Notes under the pieces: model-generated
What the model saw: the letters and a program-made list of their open reading frames with translations, nothing else
Databases searched by the model: none
Told to the model about the DNA's origin: nothing
Shown: positions 26,364 to 33,531 of the stretch, in pieces
How the letters are laid out: every line of letters begins with the position of its first letter
How positions within the stretch are numbered: the stretch's first letter is position 1
From: Candidatus Eremiobacterota bacterium
GTDB taxonomy: Bacteria > Vulcanimicrobiota > Vulcanimicrobiia > Vulcanimicrobiales > Vulcanimicrobiaceae
Direction: 5' to 3'
Length of the DNA: 64,000 bases
NCBI GenBank assembly: GCA_019235885.1
Contig: JAFAKB010000079.1
Coordinates: 1-64,000, forward strand
Position numbers and translations under genes: made by a program

Positions 26364-26866
26364 CTCCGCGGCACCTCACGCACCAGGCGCTCGACGATCA
26401 CACAGTCTCTCCACACGCCGTCGACGCGGCCGTGGCGCTCGTACACGCCGACCTCGCGGAATCCGAACGAAGCACACAGCGCACGACTCGCGACGTTGTC
26501 CACGATGATGCGCGAGAGCAGCTTGTGCAGACCGGCTGCCGAGGCACGCTCGAGCAGGGTCGCCAGCGCGAGCCGTCCGGCACCGCGCCGCTGCGCCGCA
26601 GGCGCCACGTAGACCGAAAAGTCGGCGACGCCGTCGTAACACGGATGCGGTCGGTACGGCGCCGTGGACGCGAACGCCACGACATCGCCGCCGGCCTGCA
26701 CCACGACCGCGGGAAAACGGCCGAGGTTCGTGCGCAAGTCCTCGCGTGTCTCCTCCACGGTCGCGATTTCCGTGTCGAAGGAGACCACACCGGTTCGCGC
26801 GGCGTTGTAGATTGCGGTGATCGCGGCGGCGTCCTCGAGTGAGGCGTCCCGGACCGCGAGCGTCAT
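26360..26866 (-). CDS. GNAT acetyltransferase, ArsN-like
   Basis: A 168-residue GNAT N-acetyltransferase from ATG 26866 (MTLAVRDASLEDAAAITAIYN). The acetyl-CoA site is QRRGAGRLALATLLERA, followed by NVASRALCASFGFREVGVYE, as in phosphinothricin acetyltransferase (PAT) relatives. PAT-like GNATs inside ars operons (ArsN1) acetylate and detoxify arsinothricin, an organoarsenical antibiotic; with arsI in the same operon this is the likely role here. Overlaps both neighbours by 4 bases. Confidence 0.85.
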   Translation of the reverse strand: MTLAVRDASLEDAAAITAIYNAARTGVVSFDTEIATVEETREDLRTNLGRFPAVVVQAGGDVVAFASTAPYRPHPCYDGVADFSVYVAPAAQRRGAGRLALATLLERASAAGLHKLLSRIIVDNVASRALCASFGFREVGVYERHGRVDGVWRDCVIVERLVREVPRR

Positions 26867-27063
26867 CGCATGTCCGCGAAGCGCCGGCAGAAGCCGCCTT
26901 GCGCGCGCAATCGCAAGCAGCGTTCCGTCTCGGCTATGGCGGCCTGCGCCCGCGCGCGGTCCAGCACGACCGCGCGATTGAGCAGAACGCGCAGCCACTC
27001 CACGTTCGGCTCGTAACCGAACACCTCTCGGACGAGGAGCAGCAGCCGGCGGAGCGTCCTCAG
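26863..27063 (-). CDS. Small ars-operon protein of unknown function, possible CTG start
   Basis: A 66-residue frame between arsI and the acetyltransferase. It overlaps arsI as CTGA (27060-27063) and the next gene as ATGA (26863-26866), which would leave no gap in the operon. Sequence: RTLRRLLLLVREVFGYEP, then VEWLRVLLNRAVVLDRARAQAA, helical and basic, ending CRRFADMR. A GTG at 27024 is a shorter alternative (53 residues). No family recognised. The frame stays open upstream into arsI with Arg/Gly-rich noise, so the start is decided only by the overlap pattern. Confidence 0.45.
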   Translation of the reverse strand: MRTLRRLLLLVREVFGYEPNVEWLRVLLNRAVVLDRARAQAAIAETERCLRLRAQGGFCRRFADMR

Positions 27064-27500
27064 CGGCAGCACGTCGCGCCGGAGGCGACCGCCGCTTCCG
27101 TACGGCAGCACGTCGTTTCCTCGCCGTCGCGCTCGTCGGTGTCCTCGTGGACGATATACATCTCCCAGCGGCGGCCTTCCGGATCCGCGGTCCAAACTTT
27201 CGTCTGGTTCGCGTAGCAGCACGTCTCGGCGCGCTCGACGTCGGTCGCGTAGCCGGCGGCCTCAAGGCGGGTAATCTGCTCATCGACGTCGTCCACGGTG
27301 TCCACGACGATGCCGAAGTGATGACCGCGCGGCGCTTGCGCCGACGGATCGAGATCGAGCGCCAGCTCGAGACCGGGCTGTTCCGTGACGAACAAAGCGT
27401 AATCGCCGAGCCGCTTGGCGGGCGGCGTCCCGAGCAGCGTCGAGTAGAACGCCACGCTCGCGTCGAGGTCGCGCGTGGCGAGGTTCAGGTGCATCTTCAT
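27060..27500 (-). CDS. arsI: C-As lyase ArsI (glyoxalase-fold)
   Basis: A 146-residue vicinal-oxygen-chelate protein that cleaves the carbon-arsenic bond of trivalent organoarsenicals such as methylarsenite using Fe(II) and O2. It starts at ATG 27500 (MKMHLNLATRDLDASVAFY), overlapping the arsR stop as ATGA. Metal ligands fit: His in MHLN, His in HHFGIVV and Glu in RRWEMYIVHE. The substrate-binding vicinal Cys pair is ETCCYANQTKVW (Cys94-Cys95), diagnostic of ArsI over ordinary glyoxalases. Two extra CC pairs (TTCCR and ATCCR) end the protein. Confidence 0.93.
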   Translation of the reverse strand: MKMHLNLATRDLDASVAFYSTLLGTPPAKRLGDYALFVTEQPGLELALDLDPSAQAPRGHHFGIVVDTVDDVDEQITRLEAAGYATDVERAETCCYANQTKVWTADPEGRRWEMYIVHEDTDERDGEETTCCRTEAAVASGATCCR

Positions 27501-27829
27501 GCGAGGGCGTTCTCCGGGATGACGGAATGCAAGGCGGCGTCGATGCGGGCGCGTGCGTCGTGAGCGAGGCGGTAGTAGACCCACGTGCCGCGGCGCTCGC
27601 ACGTGACGAGCGCCGCTTCGCGGAGAATCCGAAGATGATGCGAGACGGTGGGCTGGTTGAGCGGCAAGGCGCCGGTGAAGTCGCACACGCAAACTTCGTC
27701 GTCCGTACGCGCGAGCGTCGCCAGCATCGCAAGGCGGTGCGGGTCCGCGAGCGCTTTGAACAGCGCGGCGTGGTCGGACCGCTCTCGGCGGTCAACGTTG
27801 GCCGGCGGGCAGCACCGCTGCATCGACAT
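27497..27829 (-). CDS. arsR: ArsR-family arsenic-responsive repressor
   Basis: A 110-residue winged-helix repressor. DEVCVCDFTGALPLNQPTVSHHLRIL contains the As(III)-sensing C-x-C (Cys47, Cys49; family ELCVCDL) and the recognition helix. An additional QRCC pair near the N-terminus may add a ligand. First gene of the ars operon; its start codon falls where transcription would begin from the promoter just upstream, so the mRNA may be leaderless. The next gene overlaps it by 4 bases. A second in-frame ATG lies two codons downstream. Confidence 0.93.
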   Translation of the reverse strand: MSMQRCCPPANVDRRERSDHAALFKALADPHRLAMLATLARTDDEVCVCDFTGALPLNQPTVSHHLRILREAALVTCERRGTWVYYRLAHDARARIDAALHSVIPENALA

Positions 27830-27831
27830 AC

Positions 27832-27863
27832 GTCGATATTACCCATATATCGACCCTTGTCAA
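27832..27863 (-). promoter_or_regulatory. ars operon promoter with overlapping ArsR operator
   Basis: Read on the minus strand, TTGACA (27858-27863) and TAATAT (27836-27841) are separated by 16 bases, a near-consensus sigma-70-type promoter. The perfect inverted repeat GTCGATAT...ATATCGAC (27832-27839 and 27847-27854, 7-base spacer) lies across the spacer and -10, as expected of an ArsR operator. The predicted transcription start coincides with the arsR ATG at 27829. Confidence 0.75.
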
Positions 27864-27913
27864 TACTGGCGCGCACCCCCGTACGGAGGATCTGGCCCGC
27901 TTGCGACGGTCAT

Positions 27914-27954
27914 CGCTCCCATACTGACCCGCCGCTCTCGATGAACGATTTAAC
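27914..27954. repeat. 41-bp direct repeat, left copy
   Basis: Matches 31251-31291 at 39 of 41 positions. In the right copy it spans the last codons of LanKC and the 3' end of the opposing helical-protein gene. Here no such genes remain, so this is a scar of the same junction. Confidence 0.8.
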
Positions 27955-27984
27955 GACGCGCGCCGAAAGCCAACAATATCGTTC

Positions 27985-28190
27985 CCTCTTGCTGCCAGCT
28001 TTTGACAATTTTGCATTTCGCGTGCGGCACAAGCCTTATCCTATGGAGCACGCGGTACCGTTCAAGTCGTGACCACATGATGGAGGCCGTCTCTTTCAAA
28101 TAACTAATGGCGATCTTGTTCCGGCAAATGTACCGGCGGTGCGTATTGTGTCGACGATTGGTGTGGTCCAGACAATCGCGGCGGTTTCGA
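27985..28190 (+). pseudogene. Decayed AbiEii nucleotidyltransferase remnant
   Basis: The DNA aligns with 35222-35430 of the intact AbiEii gene: GCATTTCGCG, ATGGAGC and the TTTCAAA region recur in order and spacing, with many substitutions and small indels. Similarity is clear from about 27985 to 28162 and weak to about 28190. Stops and frameshifts in all frames show it is dead. It sits just upstream of the lanthipeptide genes, as the intact copy sits upstream of the LanKC remnant at 36036. Confidence 0.7.
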
Positions 28191-28370
28191 GAGCTACGTC
28201 ACACTCGAACGGTGATCGCGCGGATTCGCAGGAAGCCACCAGGCAAGTCGATTAGTGTCGGCAGGTGTCCAAGAAGCGCGCATAGGGGTTGTGGCGGCGC
28301 AGACTTGAGACGTGGGGCACCGTCCCAGCCGTTCACGGTTCTCGCGCGCGAGCACTCGCGAGGAGAATAC

Positions 28371-28523
28371 ATGCACACCATCCTGTCGCTGCAGGCACTC
28401 GCCGCCGCGCCGTCGCGCACGGGCGAAGGTGAGGAAGACAGCCTGTTCAGCATCGTGAGCCACGCTTGTTCGACGAAGAGCAACACCTGCGTCGATCAGG
28501 CCGAAAGCGAGCACTACTTCTAG
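28371..28523 (+). CDS. Class III lanthipeptide precursor peptide
   Basis: A 50-residue peptide from ATG 28371, with AGGAGAA four bases upstream. Residues 4-8, ILSLQ, match the I/L-L-x-L-Q leader motif that class III synthetases recognise. After a Gly/Glu-rich stretch, the core holds two back-to-back heptads SIVSHAC (27-33) and STKSNTC (34-40), each S-X2-S-X2-C, the pattern cyclised to lanthionine or labionin. S24 adds another S-X2-S. A ten-residue acidic tail ending HYF follows. The LanKC synthetase begins 56 bases downstream. The peptide product and cleavage site are unknown; no dedicated protease or transporter gene is adjacent. Confidence 0.88.
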   Translation: MHTILSLQALAAAPSRTGEGEEDSLFSIVSHACSTKSNTCVDQAESEHYF

Positions 28524-28579
28524 CCCGCGAAGCGCGAGGGCCGGTGCGCCGGCGCCGGTCCTCGCGCGCACGGTGAACG

Positions 28580-31264
28580 ATGCGAACGCGCCATCACGTC
28601 CTCCACCTGCTGACGAACCGCGAGTGGTTCGAGTCGCCGAACACGTACGTCCCTGACGAAGCGTACTACATGGCGCCGGTCCGCGCGCTGCTGCCGGTCG
28701 GCTGGGAAAGCCGGCACGAAGGCGTGTGGTTTCACTGCCTGCCGCCCGGTGCGACAATCCCGGTCCAAGGCTGGAAGATCCATCTTTCCGGAACGACGCA
28801 CACCGCGCAAGCGCTGCTCGCCGCCGTTGTGCCGATCCTGGTTCGCGAGCGCGTGCCGTTCAAGACAGCCGCCGACCGCATCCTGCTCTCGCTGATCAAC
28901 AGCAAACGCTGGTCGCGCGGCGGCAGCGGCAAGTTCATGACCGTCTACCCGCGCGACGTGGAGCAGTTCACCGCCCTGCTCGCGCAGCTCGACGCGGCGA
29001 CCAAGGAGTTCGCCGGCCCGTACATCCTCAGCGACCGCCGCTACCGCGACAGCAAGGTCGTCTTCTACCGCTACGGCACGCTGCTGTCGCAGACCGCGCT
29101 CGCGGTCGACGGCACGCGCGTCGCGGTGTTCGTCGGCGCCGACGGTGCGCTGTCGACCGACGAGCGCGCGCCGCTGTTCCGGCTGCCGCCGGGGATCGAG
29201 GATCCCGTCGCGGCGGAGCCAGCGCCGCGCGCACCCGCCGGCGGCGAGCTGTTCCTGCGCGATGGCCGCTACCGCATCGACGCGCCGCTGGCGTTCTCGA
29301 ACTCGGGTGGCGTCTACCTCGCCACCGACATGACGACGAACACGACCGTCGTCGTCAAGGAGGCGCGCCCGTACACGAACTGGCTCAACCGCGACGACGA
29401 TGCGCGGGCGCTGCTGCGCAAGGAGCAGCGCATCCTCACGCTGCTCGCCGACAGCGGCTACACCGCCAAACCGATCGAGCTCTTCGACGAGTGGGAGCAC
29501 ACCTTCGTCGCGCAGGAGCATGTCGCGGGCGTCTCGCTGGCGACGCTCGGCGCGACGCGCTCGGTGCTGCTGCGCACGCGTCCCGCTCCGTCCGACGTCG
29601 AAGCGTATCTCGCGCTCACCCGGCGAGTGTTCACCTCACTGCTCGACGCGCTCGAGACGCTCCACGCGGCGAACGTCGTGTTCGGGGACCTCTCGCCGTC
29701 GAACGTCCTGTGGCGCGAGGACCTCCGGCGCGTCGCCCTGATCGACTTCGAGGGCGCCTGCGAGATCGGCGTCGACCGCCCGGCAAACTTGACCACGCCT
29801 GGCTTCGACGCGCCGGGAATCGGCCCGGTCACCGCCGCCGACGTCGCCGACGACTGGTACGCGTTCGGTGCGCTGCTGTGCGCGTTTCTGATGCCGATCA
29901 CGCCGTTCTTCTCGCTGGCTCCGGAGCGAGTCGGTGCGATCGTCGAGCGGCTCTGCGCCGCCGCGAGCCTGCCGGGCGAGATCGCCGCGATGATTCGCTC
30001 GCTGCTGCGCCCGGAGCGCGAGAACCGCATCGGTCCGGAGCGAATCGCCGCGGCGCTCACCTCACTCGACGCCGGACCGAGCAGCGATACGTCGGTACCG
30101 CCGCCGCCCGCCGTGCATCCCGGTCTGCGCGAACGGCTCGCGTCGTACATTCTCGCGAGCGCCGATCCGCAGCGCAGCGACCGGCTCTATCCCGCCGACT
30201 TCCGCGTCTTCGACACCAATCCGCTCAGCCTGAGCTACGGCGCCGCCGGCGTGCTCTGCGCGCTGCAGCGCTCCGGCTTCACGCCGCCGGACGAACACGT
30301 CGCGTGGCTGCTGCGCGGCGCGATCGCACCGCAGCGCTATCCGCCCGGACTGATGCTCGGCACGAGCGGGATCGCATGGGCGCTGCTAGAGCTCGGCCGC
30401 GAGGACGACGCGCGGCGCGTGCTCGCTATCGGACACGACCATCCGCTGCGCGACCGTGGGGCTGGACTCGCCTACGGCAAGGCCGGCTCGGCGCTCGCGA
30501 ACCTCGCATTCTTCCTCGAATTGCACGACGAGCGCTATCTCGACGAGGCCCGGCGCTGCGGCGACGAGCTGCTGCTCGCAGCGACACACGACGAGCGCGG
30601 ACTGCACTGGCCGTACGACGGCGACGTGCACTACGGCCTGTATCACGGCGCGAGCGGCGTCGCGCTGCTGCTGACCTATCTCGGCCGCGCGACGAACGAG
30701 GATAGGTATCTCGCCGGAGCGCGCGACGCGCTGCGCTTCGATCTCGCGCACGCCGTGCCGACCGAGAACGGGCTCGGCGCGTCGTGGCCGTACCGCGCCG
30801 GCTTTCCCGGCGTGTTGCTGCCGTACCGGGCGTACGGCTCGGCCGGGATCGGCGCAGCGCTGCTGCGCGTCGTCCACTTGGGCGGCGCCGACGAATTCAC
30901 GCCGTGGCTCGACCGCATCTTTGTTGACACGGACCGCGCCTGGTCGGTCACGCCGGGACTGGCGAACGGGCTGGCCGGAATCGCCAGCTTCCATCTCGAC
31001 GCGCACGCGTTCACCGGCGACGAGCGCTACCGCGACGCCGCGCTGCGCGCGCTCGACGGCATCCTGACATACCGCATCGAGCGCGCGAGCGGAACCGCGC
31101 TCCCCGGCGATTACTCCGGCCGCATCTCGTGCGACTACGCGACCGGCTCGGCCGGCGTGCTGCGCGTCATGGACCGTCTCGAGCGCGGCGGCGCCGCCGA
31201 TTTCTTCCTCGACGAGCACTTCGGGATCACCGCGCAGCCCAAACTGCTACCGCTCCCATACTGA
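28580..31264 (+). CDS. Class III lanthionine synthetase (LanKC)
   Basis: An 894-residue synthetase with three domains. Residues 1-220 are the LanKC N-terminal/lyase region, including YRDSKVVFYRYG. Residues 230-515 are the protein-kinase domain with VVVKEARP (K260), VVFGDLSPSNVLW (D370) and ALIDFEGAC, which phosphorylates Ser/Thr of the precursor. Residues 530-880 are the LanC-like cyclase; repeats such as YHGASGVALLL and PGLANGLAGIASF are present but the Cys/His zinc ligands of LanC and class IV LanL are absent, which fits class III. Its precursor gene is directly upstream. The stop codon lies in a direct repeat and overlaps the opposing small gene by 18 bases. Confidence 0.93.
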   Translation: MRTRHHVLHLLTNREWFESPNTYVPDEAYYMAPVRALLPVGWESRHEGVWFHCLPPGATIPVQGWKIHLSGTTHTAQALLAAVVPILVRERVPFKTAADRILLSLINSKRWSRGGSGKFMTVYPRDVEQFTALLAQLDAATKEFAGPYILSDRRYRDSKVVFYRYGTLLSQTALAVDGTRVAVFVGADGALSTDERAPLFRLPPGIEDPVAAEPAPRAPAGGELFLRDGRYRIDAPLAFSNSGGVYLATDMTTNTTVVVKEARPYTNWLNRDDDARALLRKEQRILTLLADSGYTAKPIELFDEWEHTFVAQEHVAGVSLATLGATRSVLLRTRPAPSDVEAYLALTRRVFTSLLDALETLHAANVVFGDLSPSNVLWREDLRRVALIDFEGACEIGVDRPANLTTPGFDAPGIGPVTAADVADDWYAFGALLCAFLMPITPFFSLAPERVGAIVERLCAAASLPGEIAAMIRSLLRPERENRIGPERIAAALTSLDAGPSSDTSVPPPPAVHPGLRERLASYILASADPQRSDRLYPADFRVFDTNPLSLSYGAAGVLCALQRSGFTPPDEHVAWLLRGAIAPQRYPPGLMLGTSGIAWALLELGREDDARRVLAIGHDHPLRDRGAGLAYGKAGSALANLAFFLELHDERYLDEARRCGDELLLAATHDERGLHWPYDGDVHYGLYHGASGVALLLTYLGRATNEDRYLAGARDALRFDLAHAVPTENGLGASWPYRAGFPGVLLPYRAYGSAGIGAALLRVVHLGGADEFTPWLDRIFVDTDRAWSVTPGLANGLAGIASFHLDAHAFTGDERYRDAALRALDGILTYRIERASGTALPGDYSGRISCDYATGSAGVLRVMDRLERGGAADFFLDEHFGITAQPKLLPLPY

Positions 31265-31573
31265 TCCGCCGCTCTCGATGAACGATTTGACACCGACCAG
31301 CGCGTCGTCCACGTGTTTGCGCAGTTGCATCGCCAGCATGATCTCGGCGAAGTCCGCGGCAGCGGCCAGATCGGCCGCCACCGCTCCTTGCCGGCGCGAG
31401 ACGAGAGCCAGCAGGACGACGGAGACCAATCCGCTCGAACCGCACGACGTCTCGTAGGTGAGGAACGCCTCGCGCAGGAAACGCTCGGCGTCGGTCTTTG
31501 CTTCTCTTGTCCAGTCGATGCCGAAGCGCTCGAACGTCTCGGGAGCTTTGAACGGTACGACGTTTTTCTTCAC
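31247..31573 (-). CDS. Small helical protein of unknown function
   Basis: A 108-residue protein from GTG 31573 (VKKNVVPFKAPETFERFG), with GGAG about nine bases upstream and a GTGA overlap with the preceding gene. The centre is hydrophobic and helical (SCGSSGLVSVVLLALVSRR, then AEIMLAMQLRKHVDDALVGV), so it may be a helical bundle or membrane-associated. It ends KSFIESGGSVWER inside the direct repeat; the same 13 codons survive at 27914-27954, so a second copy once stood there. No family recognised. Confidence 0.6.
   Translation of the reverse strand: MKKNVVPFKAPETFERFGIDWTREAKTDAERFLREAFLTYETSCGSSGLVSVVLLALVSRRQGAVAADLAAAADFAEIMLAMQLRKHVDDALVGVKSFIESGGSVWER
31251..31291. repeat. 41-bp direct repeat, right copy
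   Basis: Partner of 27914-27954, with mismatches at 31265 and 31289. It contains the LanKC stop (31262-31264) and the final codons of the minus-strand helical-protein gene. Confidence 0.8.
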
Positions 31574-31821
31574 CGCGTATCGCTCCCGAGCAGCTCGGTG
31601 CCGCGGTAGATCCGGGCAGCGCGAACAACGGCAATTTCGCAACGGAACACATCCTCGGGGGCGCCGAAGCGAGCGGCGTAGAGCTCGTACCGGACGGGCT
31701 CGCGCCGAATGAATCGGGCGAGGAGCCACGCGGCTCTGATGACGGAACGGCGGCTGCGATCCTGGCGTAAGGATGCGCGCCGGGTGCTCGACGCGCGTGC
31801 GTCGAACTCGCGGATTGTCAT
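31570..31821 (-). CDS. Short HTH-like protein (WYL/DeoR-type N-terminus)
   Basis: An 83-residue protein from ATG 31821, with GAGG nine bases upstream; an ATG five codons earlier is possible. The region RSVIRAAWLLARFIRREPVRYELYAARFGAPEDVFRCEIAVVRAA resembles the winged helix at the N-terminus of WYL-type regulators, with no WYL domain after it. It may be a stand-alone regulator or a truncated one. It is followed, with a 4-base GTGA overlap, by the helical-protein gene, so the pair is an operon and could be a toxin-antitoxin-like module. Confidence 0.5.
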   Translation of the reverse strand: MTIREFDARASSTRRASLRQDRSRRSVIRAAWLLARFIRREPVRYELYAARFGAPEDVFRCEIAVVRAARIYRGTELLGSDTR

Positions 31822-32011
31822 TCGATGTTGCCTCATCGGGTGACGGGCCCGGTCAGTGTTAGCGCACTGATCGGGCCGCTCTAGTTGTCGGTACGACGAT
31901 GCGCCTTACCGCACGTCGATCCACCAGCATTATACCACAGAATCGTACAAGCGTTCGATTGTCGCGGAAGATATTGCTCTCGCTGAGGAAGACATTCTTT
32001 CTGCGAGGTTC

Positions 32012-32606
32012 ATGATGCGCCAAGGCTCGGCAAAGTACGGCAGAGACAATATCGGCGTTTTCCGCTACGGGTCGCTGCTCACGGATCCCGGACCGAACAT
32101 CGCGCCGCACGTGATCGCGCCGAGTTCCGCAGCGAAGCCCGTGGAAGATTGAGTACGCGCGTACTTCCAGGGGCCGGAGCGACGCGCCGACATTGGTGAT
32201 CCATCCCGAGGGCGGGCACGTCAAAGGTGCTATCCTCGTCTTGGGCATCAAGGCGGACACACAGCGCCGAAACGTATCGATGGTTCGCCGATGGCTACGG
32301 ACTCGCGAACGCAACCCTCCCCTCGAGCGTATCAGGGTCATGACGCTTGGCGGGCTCGACAATGTGATTTTCGCGGACCTCGTCGCGAACATTTCCGACG
32401 CTGAGCGGAGCGCCGAGCACCTAGCGAGGCTTGCAGTCGACAGCATGAGCGCGGGCGACCGTAATGGCATCCGTTACTTGGCGGACAACATCGAGGCCGG
32501 CATCGTAACGCCGCTGACCGCCGCGTACCGTGACGCCATCCTGCAGCGGACCGGAGCCGCGGACCTCACGGAAGCCGAGTCCAAAGCAAAGCGGGAGCAG
32601 CCGTAG
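32012..32606 (+). pseudogene. Gamma-glutamylcyclotransferase-like gene, frameshifted
   Basis: Frame one from ATG 32012/32015 (GAGG upstream) gives YGRDNIGVFRYGSLLTDPGPNIAPHVIAPSSAAKP and stops at 32152. The next frame continues PWKIEYARTSRGRSDAPTLV, then GGHVKGAILVLGIKAD, to 32606. Deleting one C of the CCC run at 32138-32140 joins them as AAKPWKIEYARTS. The FRYGSLL start resembles the YGSL motif of GGCT-like folds; the rest (helical, ending in a charged tail) is not assigned. The frame from 32193 alone could still encode a 137-residue protein. Confidence 0.5.
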
Positions 32607-32721
32607 CGCCGATCCTACGCGCCGATACGCCAACGGACCACGCGGACGCGCGACGAAGCTATTCTGTGCCGACCGGCTTCCGCACATGATGAGCGTGCAT
32701 CCCGTCACGACGCAATGCCGG

Positions 32722-33531
32722 CTAGCTGATGATGCGCTCTCGTTCCAATACCGCGCGGACTTCCTCGAAGGTCGCCTTTATTTCGCCGCTCCTGAATCGG
32801 ATTTGGCCGATCCCGTGGATATTTGAGAATTCCTCGCAGCCCTCTTCGAGCAGCACGATTGCGCGCTCAAACCCCAAGCGACCCTGGAACAGCCCCGCCT
32901 CATGTATGACGTTCTCGCGCGCCCGCACGCTGCCGCCCGGCATCGGGTCTTCGGCGGTCAGCACCAGAAACGCGAATGACGACGCGTCGAGCATCTCTTC
33001 GAGCCGCTCCTTCGTCGCGACGCCAGCCGTCGAAACGGAATTGAACTCACAATAGGGTAGGCCGAGACGCGAGGTGATGAACTCACGCAGTTCCATCCAG
33101 TCGCTCGCGCGGCCGTGACCGATGAAGATGGTGGTTCCCGAGTTCGGCGCGCGCCGGTCCGTCGCGACGGACCGCTCCGCCATCGCGCCCTTCACCGCCG
33201 CGAGCGCATCGGCCACGGCTTGACGATCGGCTTGGAATTTGATCCGTTGCTGCCAGCGGTGTAAGGCCCGTGTCGTGTCGACGTTCCGCAGCACGCCGCG
33301 CGTTTCGAGCATTTTGGCAACGGTCCACCGCAGGGCGCCGTACTCGTCGCGCATGTTCACACCGTCGCCTGGAAATAACTCTCGGAATCGCACGGTCGCA
33401 GGCAAGATGCCGATACTCCGTGCGTCCGGATCAAGCTGCAACCGCTCGTCCAGGTCGAGGAGTACGTCCAAGAGTCCGAGCAGGTTGCGATCGGATAAAG
33501 GCGTGATCCAGTCGTCCGCTGCGTGTGACAT
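32722..33531 (-). CDS. TIR-like (PF10137-type) effector protein
   Basis: A 269-residue protein. Residues 1-125 are helical and unassigned. Residues 133-262 match the TIR-like nucleotide-binding domain found in CBASS/Pycsar effectors: TIFIGHGRASDWMELREFI, AFLVLTAEDPMPGG and the diagnostic RARENVIHEAGLFQGRLGFERAIVL, whose Glu211 is the likely NADase catalytic residue. Such proteins degrade NAD+ on infection. No cyclic-nucleotide synthase or other sensor is adjacent, so it is either an orphan effector or one whose N-terminal half senses the trigger. It lies among toxin-antitoxin genes. Confidence 0.75.
   Translation of the reverse strand: MSHAADDWITPLSDRNLLGLLDVLLDLDERLQLDPDARSIGILPATVRFRELFPGDGVNMRDEYGALRWTVAKMLETRGVLRNVDTTRALHRWQQRIKFQADRQAVADALAAVKGAMAERSVATDRRAPNSGTTIFIGHGRASDWMELREFITSRLGLPYCEFNSVSTAGVATKERLEEMLDASSFAFLVLTAEDPMPGGSVRARENVIHEAGLFQGRLGFERAIVLLEEGCEEFSNIHGIGQIRFRSGEIKATFEEVRAVLERERIIS

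Noticed and set aside
28580-31264. Class IV (LanL) assignment for the synthetase
   Set aside because: The cyclase domain lacks the Cys/His zinc ligands expected for class IV, and the precursor leader has the class III ILxLQ motif.
31859-32470. 203-codon minus-strand frame
   Set aside because: Ser/Arg-rich with no features; the plus strand carries the GGCT-like frames with protein-like composition.
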